The translations under genes and the position numbers were made by a program. This document shows positions 39,985-51,300 of a stretch of DNA of 64,000 nt, piece after piece. Positions within the stretch are counted from its first letter, which is position 1, and the number at the start of each line of letters is the position of its first letter. Source of the stretch: Pomacea canaliculata (Eukaryota > Mollusca > Gastropoda > Architaenioglossa > Ampullariidae). Below the pieces are notes generated by a model, which saw nothing but the letters and a program-made list of their open reading frames with translations, ran no database searches and was not told the DNA's origin. Location of the stretch: positions 239,525-303,524 of the forward strand of contig NC_037593.1 of assembly GCF_003073045.1 (NCBI RefSeq), read 5' to 3'.

Positions 39985-41175
39985 AGAACTGGCGAACGTC
40001 ACACACTATTGTGTGTGTGGACTGGTGAGTAGAACTGGCGAACGTCACACACTATGTGTGTGTGGACTAGTCAGTAGAACTGGCGAACGTCACACACTAT
40101 TTTGTGTGTGTGGACTAGTCAGTAGAACTGGCGAACGTCACACGCTATTGTGTGTGTGTGGACTAGTCAGTAGAACTGGCGAACGTCACACGCTATTGTG
40201 TGTGTGTGTGGACTAGTCAGTGGAAATGGCGAACGTCACACGCTATTGTGTGTGTGTGGACTAGTCAGTAGAACTGGAGAATGTCACACACTATTGTGTG
40301 TGTGGACTAGTCAGTAGAACTGGCGAACGTCACACACTATTGTGTGTGTGGACTAGTCAGTAGAACTGGCGAACGTCACACACTATTGTGTGTGTGGACT
40401 GGTCAGTAGAACTGGCGAACGTCACACACTATTGTGTGTGTGGACTGGTCAGTAGAACTGGCGAACGTCACACACTATTGTGTGTGTGGACTAGTCAGTA
40501 GAACTGGCGAACGTCACACGCTATTGTGTGTGTGTGTGTACTAGTCAGTAGAACTGGCGAACGTCACACGCTATTGTGTGTGTGTGGACTGGTCAGTAGA
40601 ACTGGCGAACGTCACACACTATTGTGTGTGTGGACTAGTCAGTAGAACTGGCGAACGTCACACGCTATTGTGTGTGTGTGGACTGGTCAGTAGAACTGGA
40701 GAACGTCACACGCTATTGTGTGTGTGTGGACTAGTCAGTAGAACTGGCGAACGTCACACACTATTGTGTGTGTGTGGACTAGTCAGTAGAACTGGCGAAC
40801 GTCACACACTATTGTGTGTGGACTAGTCAGTAGAACTGGCGAACGTCACACACTATTGTGTGTGTGGACTAGTCAGTAGAACTGGCGAACGTCACACGCT
40901 ATTGTGTGTGTGTGGACTAGTCAGTAGAACTGGAGAATGTCACACACTTTTGTGTGTGTGGACTAGTCAGTAGAACTGGCGAACGTCACACACTATTGTG
41001 TGTGTGGACTGGTCAGTAGAACTGGCGAACGTCACACACTATTGTGTGTGTGGACTAGTCAGTAGAACTGGCGAACGTCACACGCTATTGTGTGTGTGTG
41101 GACTGGTCAGTAGAACTGGAGAACGTCACACACTATTGTGTGTGTGGATTGATCAGAACTGGCGAACGTCACACA
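39985..41175. repeat. array 3: ~46-bp minisatellite, about 25 copies
   Basis: Unit contains tagtcagtagaactggcgaa then cgtcacac(a/g)ctattgtgtgtgtggac. The first unit is continuous with LINE coding sequence RKNWRTSH, and the last runs into the LINE sequence encoding AQNRQEWRALS, so the unit derives from the element itself. Units carry point variants (cgaacgtc/agaatgtc). Confidence 0.95.
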
Positions 41176-41329
41176 CTGGTGTTTCATATATCGCCCAAAA
41201 CAGGCAAGAGTGGCGGGCCCTGTCAGCTGCCGCGTCTATCCATGTGATCCCCACTACGATCAGGTACGACAGGTCACGAATGACTAACCGGCTGACTAGG
41301 GATACTTAACAATTTCTGGACCTATATTT

Positions 41330-41495
41330 ATGCAGTTCTAGGGTGCACGGCTATCTCTGGTCCTCTAGGTACGTAGTACTCGGGTACACAGCTATCTCTG
41401 GTCCTCTAGGTACGTAGTACTCGGGTACACAGCTATCTCTGGTCCTCTAGGTACGTAGTACTCGGGTACACAGCTATCTCTGGTCCTCTAGGTAC
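41330..41495. repeat. array 4: 41-bp minisatellite, about 4 copies
   Basis: Near-identical units with core ggtcctctaggtacgtagta and ctcgggtacacagctatctc. It follows the LINE 3' region. Confidence 0.93.
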
Positions 41496-41789
41496 ATGAC
41501 ACACGTTTTTCGAGTTGTTGAAAGAACTGAAAGTTGTGTGTGTACAAGCGGTACACAGGTATGAGTCTGTGACATTTTTCCCTGCTGAAAGCTGTACATC
41601 AACTTATCCTTCCTCTTCGATCCCTTCCCACCGCTTTTCACTCCATTTATAACCTATCACACTTCACTTCTAATGTCACACGTCACCTACTTCTAATCTG
41701 TCACACTTCACTTCTAATCTGTCACACTTCTTCAACCAACGTGGTTTCTAGAACTGCACATCAGCGCTTGCTGCTGCCCTGGCAGTGGA

Positions 41790-42045
41790 GGAATTTTCTG
41801 ATCACTGTCATGAAGATTTTGTTATCAGGAGCATTTTAGTATTCAATCTTTCTCCGTTATTTGGCATTCTATCAAGGATAAAGACCATCTGCAAGATCAT
41901 TAACTTTCCACAAAGACCATTAGGTGATCGATACACCAGGGCTGTGAGGTTAAAAGTTGTCAGAATCATCACAGATCCCTACCACCTGCTATATCACAAA
42001 TGTTATCAGCACCTTGTCACTCCCACCATAGTGTGCTTGTGACAA
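41790..42045 (+). mobile_element. LINE ORF2 C-terminal fragment
   Basis: Reading frame FNLSPLFGILSRIKTICKII, then DRYTRAVRLKVVRIITDP, resembles the post-RT C-terminal helix region (K....I...L..LY..R...KA..I..DP.H) of CR1/Rex-type LINEs. Short, with moderate certainty only. Confidence 0.5.
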
Positions 42046-42049
42046 TCGT

Positions 42050-45000
42050 CACTGACTGGTTGGGTGTCACTGTGGGGGTGATTTCAGGCTGACATTTTTT
42101 TTTCAGTTTATTACTTATGGCAGCTCCAAACAAATATTTCTAGCTCTGTTGTCGACAGAAAAGACAATAAAAACAACCACTCCCGATGACTGTGCTTTGT
42201 GAGAAATGAGAATGCTCTGCTTTGAGAAAAAAGTTATTTACAAAAATGTTGTACACGCAACACAAATTTGCACTTGCATTGGTATGTTAGTGTATATAAT
42301 TAATGAGTATGTGTATCTGTGTGTGTGAGAGTGAGTGAGAGTGCTTGTCCATATCTTTCTCTCATAAACATGTTTAGAGATTAACAGTTAATGTTTATTG
42401 CATACCTTTCACAAACTTGTCAATCTAATAATCATTATCTGCATATATATTTATCACAAAAGTGTAGTGAGCAAGCTCTAGGTGACATTGCTATAATGTG
42501 CAAGGTGTATTCCTAAATTCTACAAAGACAATGTCAGCATCTCAATGTTTATATTATCCATTTATTTACCCCATTTCTCATTCAGAAAAAAGTGCGTCTT
42601 AAGCAATATGTCTACAAATTTGTCATAATTGCTATATATGTATCCATGTCATTCCTAGCATGCTAACTACACTTTAGTAATCTTTTACAATCTCATAAAA
42701 TTCTAGTTATTTCAAAATTATATCCTCAACAACGGGATTAACAGCATACTATGATCACAGAAGTAATGACTCAGAATTTTTGGCACATCTAGTTCTCATT
42801 CAAAATATAAAATATGTAAAGTATTAAGTGTAAATATGTAAATGCCATAAACAGTACAAGGTAATAACAGCTCATGTTTTGGGGAATAAGTAGGCCATTT
42901 TAAACAAACACAAGAAGCCTGCTAAAATAAGCTGCCAATTACACAGATCCATGAATCTTATTAGTGAGATTATACATATTTCTGTATTATACATACATGG
43001 TGGAAGTAAAGAGACATAAAATGATATAAAAAGGTATTTGTTTCATCATTTCCTGTTATCTGACAAACAGTTATCTAAGAATACATAAATACCTGATTTA
43101 ACAAAGCAAAAGAAAAATGTAAAATAGAAAAAAACACTTACATCACCAGCAGAATCAAAACAGTTATCATCATACTGCTGCCATGAGCAAATTTAACCAT
43201 TGGTCTTCCAGAGCCAGTCAAGTAAAAATGTGTACTGAAAGTCTGAATACTGATGCAAAATACAAGCAAAAAACAAAAACTGTAGGACTAAAATCTTCAC
43301 CAAAGCCAGACAAGAAGCCATTTACAGATCCCATGACTGTAGATGCAGACAACCAGTGGCACATATGAGATAGGTGGTGCCTAACTCCAATGATTTTCCC
43401 AGGACTGGGAAGCCATTCTGTCCTCCTTGCTAAACGAAACAAAAATATTAAAAAAAATTAGCCAGGATGATGAGGCAATCTTATCCCCCCCCCCCTCCAC
43501 CTTTCTGTAGTCTTCAAATTTACTCATACTGATGTAAGACCTTACACAGCATACTTACTCTAGCCCACTCAGCTACTGAAATAATAACTCACCTACCACA
43601 GAACACCTACCTCAGGCCACCAAGCTATGGAATGGGTACTTGACTCTACACAACATACTCACCACAGTCCACCCAGCCATTGAACGGGTACCTGATCTTA
43701 CACAGCACTCAATCCAGCCCACCCAGCCATTAAATAGGTACCTGACCTTAACATGGGTAGGGGAAAGAAAGGTAGCAAGGAACGGGAGACAGGCATGACC
43801 CTGAGATACAGTCTCTTCACTCTCTTATACACCTCACTTTTTCAATGACCAAAATGTCAGGATTACCTTTACCTTACTTATGATGTTATATTACAATTTT
43901 GGACTGATTAAACAAAATTTTCACACTATATGCATGCATGTCAGGTACTTCTGGTGCTGGTTGTCAGATTTTTTGCTTAAAGACCCTGTAAGAAACCATA
44001 TGTCACAGTATAGACATCAGTACTTAGGTTCTGTTGTAATCTGGGACTGATCAAACGTCACAGTATACGCATACATGTTAGGTGCTTTTGGTGCTGGATG
44101 ACGGATTTTTGGCACACACACACACAAAATCCATAATAAACCATATGAAAAGCTCCCTGATATTTCACTAACCCTATAACAAACCTCACATCAACTTCCA
44201 TATTCTGATAACCCCTTGAGAAACCATACATCATTCCCTCATATTTCCATTCCAATTTACAAGCTGTTGTTGTAGATTATAAACTTGCAGAACACAGTCT
44301 CATCTTCTGTTGTATGTTTATCATTACTTTTAAAGGAACTCTATCTAACAAAGTGTTCATCAATCGTCTGATGGTGGAAGTTCTGTATCTCCTTGCACTG
44401 CTTTTGTGCATTTCACTTTGAAAGTGTCACACAAGCTGACTCGAGATTGAAACTAAAAATCTTTTATAGGAAAATAAGACCTGGCCTCCCTTAAACCCCT
44501 TCCCTCAACTTTCTGCCATTCTCCCACTCAATTCTGCCCTACCTAAATATAGATGTAGTTTGTTTTCTTTTTCTGGGGGAGGAGGGGGTTGGAGGCTTTA
44601 ATCGTGATGATATCAGCTCCATTGCAAAAAAAAAGTGGTGCACAGAAAGGCAGAAACAGGAGTGGAAACATGAAAGTACCTGATAGATGAGATACAAACT
44701 AGAAGTAATCTTTATATACAGTACTATCTTCAACTCCAAAGTTTGGTCAAAAACAGAAATCTGTAATAAGAAAATTCCACATAAGATTGAAAAAATTCAA
44801 GAACTCTGTATTTGAAATTTTTTTTAAATTCCATTAGAAAGTTATACTCTATGGTAAGATCAGAAAAATATCTGAAATTCTATAATACATAAAATCAAAA
44901 ATCAAAAAAATCAAAATCAAATCAGACTTTAGTGTCTGTTGAGGAGACCCAGGATAGAAATTTGTCTTCGCTCACAAGGGCAGGCATACATACTCATACA

Positions 45001-45238
45001 GACATTTAACACACAGTAAGGAGTAAAAGTTAGGAGTAAAAAAGTGTAGATTGCACCAGTCAGTCGAAGCAGTTTATGTTTATCCTAACAATGCATGTAA
45101 GATGTGGCAGGTATGGATATATCATACTAACAATGACAAATTCCACAGGGGAAGCGTGTCCAACAGCTGTTTCACAACTATAGTTTTTGTGTTGTTGTTG
45201 ACATACCTGCATCCAGACTTCATGGACTGTCCTTCGTT
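42050..45238. other. intergenic/3' flank between UPB1 and the array block
   Basis: AT-rich. A degenerate ~60-bp repeat (acctgacctta.acagca..ca.cccagccattgaa) at 43540-43755, a C run at 43485-43495, and an A/TCA-rich stretch at 44890-44925. Part of it must be UPB1 3' UTR, but no clear AATAAA on the minus strand was found close to the stop codon. Confidence 0.4.
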
Positions 45239-45325
45239 CTACTGGTCTTTTACCACAGGTGGTTTGTAGTCAGATTTAACAGCATCTGCTAGTTCCTTGG
45301 CATACAGGTCTAGACGCTGAGTCAT
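45239..45325 (-). CDS. UPB1: UPB1 terminal exon
   Basis: 87 nt including TAG, encoding [20 protein letters not shown] then KPPVVKDQ, matching the vertebrate C-terminus (MTGRYEMYARELAEAVK...). Acceptor gttactacag. Confidence 0.95.
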   Translation of the reverse strand: MTQRLDLYAKELADAVKSDYKPPVVKDQ

Positions 45326-48300
45326 CTGTAGTAACACATAACTATAGTAAGAAAATTGTAATTCAAACATTACACTGGTCAACACTGAAATTATTCCTGA
45401 CTTAAAAAGGTCTTAGTCTGTGTATGTGGTGTGTCAAACACAAATATGATCATAAATTGTTTTACTGGCTCTTGTTTAGAAGATATTTGTTAAATTTTAT
45501 TTTTTATGTTTCACCTGTATCCAGTAGGGCTGTAACAACATCCTAAATAAGCCTATAATGATGTCATATTGCGTCACACTGCACAACACGTCGTCCAGAG
45601 TTTATTGCATCATTTTCTGATGTAATGCAGTGCTACTGCCAGCTGGCTGCTCAGCAGCATACTATATATATATCCCAGTCACAAAGGTTGACCAGTTGAA
45701 ACATTTCAGACTTCGTGGGATACAGTTTAAGCTACTGTTACATAAAACTGTTCTTATTTTATCTGTTTAGCTACAATACACAACACTAATGGCTCCAAAG
45801 TGCGTTAATACTGTGGGCAATGTTTGCTGTATTTGTGATCAAGTGACATTTGCCAACCAGAGGAAAGTATCACATCTCAAGTGAAGAAGGCAAATCATCT
45901 TAAGTTCAGATACAAGACTAACGACCAAGACAAGCCTCAGGCCCTGTGTATATACTGTGCTACATGTGACACAGCTTTCACAGTGGGTGAATGGCAAAAG
46001 ACCATCAATGCCATTTGCAGTCCCCATGGTGGAGACAGCCAAGCAACCACACAAACGACTCGTTACTTCTGCTGGTTTCTCCTCTTTCTGGGAGGGATAA
46101 TGAAACATAAAAGTTGAGAATAGTCTACCCCAACATTCTATCTGCATTGTGACAAGCTCCACATGGTGAGGGACTTCCTATTCCAGAACTTCCAGCAGAA
46201 TATTCTCGATTCAGCTGATGAGGACAAGGGTGAGCTGACCTGTTCTTCTCCTGGTCCATCAGCATGCACTGATTCAGATTTTCACTGTGGTGTATCATTA
46301 ACCCCCACACAGAATAACAGGAAGAACTAAATGACCTGGTTCGTGATTTGGACTTAGGCAAGAACAAGGCAGAATTGCTAGGTTACAGACTCCAACAAAG
46401 GAATCTTCTAGAAGAAGATGTCACAATTTATATCGAAAGCGCCACCAGCAGCTGGAGCCTTTCTTCATAAAGGAAGGTAATGTGGTATTCTGTTCTGATA
46501 TTGAGAGCCTCATGAATGCCTTAGAAATCACTCATGATCCACAAGAATGGAGACTATTTGTACACTCTTTGAAACCGTGCTTTTGCTGAATGGAAACCGT
46601 CTTCCATCTATTCACATGAAAGAGACTACAGTAACTTCAAGCAGCTACTGAATTCTATCGAATATAACAAGTGCAGCTAGCACCTCTGTGGTGTTTTGAA
46701 GATAGTTGCCCTTGTAATGGGACTACAGCAGGGATATACAAAATACATGTTTCTTTTGTGAGAGGGATAGCCGAGCAAGGGAATTGCACTACTTGCAGAA
46801 AGAATGGACTCGCAGACAAAATGTAACATTTGAAGAGAAAAATATCCAGCACCCAGCCCTGGTTGAGTCTCACAAAATTTTGCCATACCACCCCTCACAA
46901 AGTAGGTTTGATGAAGAACTTCATGAAAGCCATGGACTGGACTTTCCCAGCTTTCCAATACCTGCATAAAAATTCCCTCAACTCAGTGAGTTTAAGATTA
47001 AAGAGGGAGTTTTTGTGGGTCCTCAGATTAAAGAACTCTTCAAAAATTACCGGTTCAACAACTTTCTTGCGGGGTGATGCAAAACAAGCATGGAATGCTT
47101 TTCGCCTAGTGTCTACAAACATTCTTGATAATGCTAGGGCAAAAAACTACAAGGAACATAGTAGAAGACATGCTGATGCAGTATCAGAAACTTGACTGCA
47201 ATATGTCACTAAAAATCCACTTCCTTCCTTCCCATCTGGAATTCTTTCCTGACAACTATGGTATGGGTAGTGATGAACATGGCAAATGTTTTCACGAAAA
47301 CATCGCAACAATGGAAAAAAGATAGCAGGGAAAATTGTCCACATGCTGGCTGGCTGCTGCTGGACACTCCCCACAGATGCTCCTAAACAGCTGTACAAGA
47401 GACAGGCAAAGACATCTCAGACATAGTCTACGACTTGATTTTTTACAGGTATTAACCAGAGGTCAATTACTATTAGCATGCACTTCGTCATGTACACAAT
47501 AATTATTGCAGATCACAAAAAACTAGAGCCAATTTTGCATTTTGTTTGTCATAGTTGTGTTAAGCACATAAAAATTGATGAGAAAATGACTAATTTTATT
47601 TTAGTAACATAATTTTAGTAGAAATTTGTTGACAGGTGTTATTTTTCATTAGCAAAGAACCAAAATATAACTTTTACTGTTGAACCTTCTGAATTGGAGC
47701 TGAAATTGCAGATTACGAAGGACAATATGATACAGCTACCAGCAATTTATTATCCTTAATCTGATAAATCTAAAGCAAGAAAAAGGACATCTATTTTACG
47801 ACAGGATTTTATCATGGTATTTTTTGTTGAATTTATAAATATTTTTAGGATCATTCACAATATATCAGGTGACTAAACTGTCACCTTTTCTGCGATGAAT
47901 CGCAGAAATGCACAGGTGAGAGGTCAGGTGATGAGTCACATGTTTTAGCAGCTTGGGGCAGTGAACATAAGTGGCTCGTTGTCAGCCTCAGAAATACAGA
48001 CCAGACCCTGGCGCTGAATAGTCTTCTTACTCACTTTTTACTACACATTTTCACCTACTCGTATATAAGACTACAAACCATTGTTGCAAGCCTTTAGCTT
48101 ATCAAATACTGGCAAAAAAGAACTTTACAGACCCTGAAGCCCCAACTGTCAGCAACCTGCCTGTTGAGGTTGAGATCCATTTCTGCCACTAGCAGCCCAT
48201 CCTGTGTTCGAGACAGACTCTGTACATAAGAAATCACTAGTTTGGTTAGTTTGAAGACTAATTTTATTCATCTCAGACTGCAATGGTCTTGCAAGCCTTT

Positions 48301-51300
48301 ACTTTTCTATCTCTAAATATTTCTAGAAAGTGCCAGAGATTAGCCTGGCTTTGGGTGAAGAGAGGTAGTTTCCAGTATAAACAAATGTTATATCAAACAT
48401 GATTCTGCTTGTTACCTATATATCTATTCTTCTCTTTTACCTAGCAGTGTTGGCTAATATAACTGATGGTTTAACAGCAGTTTCAGTCAGGCTTCCTGTT
48501 GGAAATAGTGTTAACTGTACGATTTGTATGCATGCAGATTTATGCACTTTACAGACAACACTCATCAACAGCTCGTCTTCATTGTGTGGCACACACGCAA
48601 ACACCTGTAGTTAGCCTCACAGAAAAACTCGTGCCCAAAACAAGATGTCACATACCTACAATAGTGGTAAGTTAACTTGTGTATTTCTCTTGACCTCACA
48701 AGTGTTACTAGTTAACTTCTATACTGATAACTACCCCCACCCCCAATAGCATTAAAAAGGTTGCCCTTGTGATTAATTTCCTGGCAAAATAATTTCTCGG
48801 GTATGTCTATAATTTAAATCATTCTCTTTGTATTCAAAGTGGACCTGTTTTAACCTCCATGAGAAAGAATTGGCCAGGTTATTTAACACACAGTTGCACT
48901 TGTTCAAATGCTCTTTTTCAAGCTTTTTACAGTAAGAGCAACAGCAAATTAATGATCAAGTTCACAATCACACTGAAAGGCAGAAGTTGATTTTTTTTTT
49001 TCAATTGTCAGAGAGATATGAACATGACACAGAGGCTAATCTCAATTCTTTATTGTCAAAAAAAGACATGAACATAACACAAGAGTGGTTGGAAGTAACT
49101 GATTAAGATGACACTTTTACATGGATATAAATCAGATGTTCATCATGGGATGACACAAATATTGATTTGTACAAGCAACGTTTCAAATAACTCCATGACT
49201 GCACTATGTTTCTGTATATGCTTAAGTACACCAAAGTGTAAGGATTAAAGTAGATTTTTACAGTTATTGCACTTGCAGCATACACAATAAAAATATATCG
49301 ACCATTCCTTCATGATCTTCAGGTGTCTGGCACCGTTTACTCTGTCATAAATAATCTGCACCATCTCTTCCTTTAGTCTTTAAGGTCATATTTACACATC
49401 CTCGGTGAATAATTAAATGTGGTGGCGGAAGCAAAGAGGTTCTCAGTTTATGATAGGCACTGGTAAGCATATCCAAATGTGCATACAAATTTCATCATGG
49501 AAACAGCTAATATCAATAAGAAGATGGACAATAAGCAAGAGACTTTGGTTGATGAGAAGCTCAAACCACCCTGAGTAATGATAATACATAATGCACATTA
49601 CATAGTCCACATTTAAAGAATGTAATGCCATGCTACCTTTGAATATACTTGGTCATTTGTTTATGGCAATTTGGAATGACTGAAGACTCTTGAATATTAA
49701 TCTGCACTTTCACTATCTTTGTGATAAAAACTGATGATAAAATCTCCAGCACACAAATGTCATCATCATACTATCAGCTTAGACAGTACAGCTCAAAGAA
49801 ATTTCAACATTTTAAACATTCCATGTTCTGGTGTCATAGCAATTTCAGTGTTCACTTATTTTAAGAAACATTACAGCTACATTAAGATCCTACAATAGCT
49901 GTGAATAGCTTCATCCTAACTCCCTGAGAAATAAGCTAACATAGCTGCAAAATGTGCATGCAAGGAAGAACTTTCTAGTACCATCTTGGTCCAGCCATGT
50001 CCAGAGGGCGTTTTATGCCAAGCCAGCAGCTAAGCCTATATCAGGGCAAAGCAGCCAGCCCTCTAAGCCAGTGGTTCTCAAAGTATTTCGGACCGCGGAC
50101 CATTTACTTAAGTAAAAAATATGGCGAACCACCAAAGCCTAAAAATCACTCTGTAGTATGAATTTCAAATTTAAATTGCCGCATTTGCTTCATTACTATT
50201 CAAAACTAAATGTACTTTTGTGACAGTATTGTAGTAATAAGTTGACATAAAACTACCTACCTCGTTCTTTGTAATTAAAATGTTAATAAGAGGAATGCAT
50301 CACTTTAAACATCACTTTGCTGACATGACTGTCAGCCGCCGACCACCTCACTTATGCCAGCGGACCACACTTTTGAGAACCACTGCTCTAAACAGATGCC
50401 ACATGCAGAGAAAGAACAGTGTACCTGAGACAAGACCTCAACCCAGGACAGCAAAGAAATTTCAACGTATTGGTGACAGGTGTCAACCATTGCACCAACA
50501 GGCTGCCCAGGGCATAGTATTGTGGGGATGCATTCAAGCAAAGTTGCTGTACACCATGCACAGGTTGCATTAATGCTGCTATGTAAAAATACATCCATTC
50601 TGTCTTAAAATTACTATAACCTTGTCTCCCAACACAGGACTTGCAAATACTCACCAGAAACTGCACATCAGTTGATAACTATTAGTACAACTTGGGTTAA
50701 AATTAACTTTGCTTTTAAACAACAACAGTTCATAACCTATTGAGGTAGGTTTAACGTGTGCTATACATAAAAATCATTACTTTCTTACTTCTAAAAGTTG
50801 CTTTCACAAACAAACAATGCAGACAAAAGAAACAGAGATGTTTAGAATGACATTGCCTTGGACCTTTTGCTCCAATTTGTAGCTTTAAGAAAAGTTTTGA
50901 GTACTTCAGATACAGAATGGGAAATGCTTGAGAAAAATCCGAAATGACTGTTCAGCTCTTATTTCTTCCTCAGTTTAGTTTTGTTTGGTTTTTTGATAAC
51001 AAAACCATCAATTAAAGAAGAAAACATTATTGGATAGATACTACTTAAAGACATAAATTAGATGACGATGGCTATGAACTATAGTTTCAGACTTAATTTA
51101 TCTTTTCCAACATTCATCAGAATATCCTCTTAATATAATACTAACAGTGAAGTGTGCTGACCAGCATAAAAGTACTACTAGTACTAATTAATATCAAAAT
51201 CTCTTCCATTTATTATTAACTTTTTTCTTTACACTAAACTAAAATTCCCAAAGCTCAAAAGTATAATTAAATCTAGCTGGTTATGTTATCGTGGGAAAGA

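Larger units (their letters stand above)
37430..41300 (+). mobile_element. single family-A LINE copy broken up by three internal tandem arrays
   Basis: Coding islands of one reverse transcriptase appear in order on one strand: DCKQTF then WHEGLWHVMQTFN (37485-37560, motif A region); VRQGRPLSPVLVNIILENIS (38762-38822); HFVDDIHVIEG (38880-38915, FADD box); VEVVSSFKYLAATFPKDDNS (39605-39670); FVQGTLKCSRRRHGQRKNW (39940-40000); and AQNRQEWRALSAAASI (41190-41240). Between these islands sit arrays of unrelated unit length (separate entries). The copy at 15.34-16.17 kb has the spacing uninterrupted. Not coding-competent. Confidence 0.85.
48220..51200. other. UPB1 large intron, 3' part
   Basis: AT-rich, with the SINE and hAT insertions at 50.0-50.5 kb listed separately. 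No other gene recognised on either strand. Confidence 0.45.

Noticed and set aside
39985..41175. Regular ~46-bp repeats resembling a CRISPR array
   Set aside because: Units are directly head-to-tail with no unique spacers, in an animal genome, and derive from LINE coding sequence.
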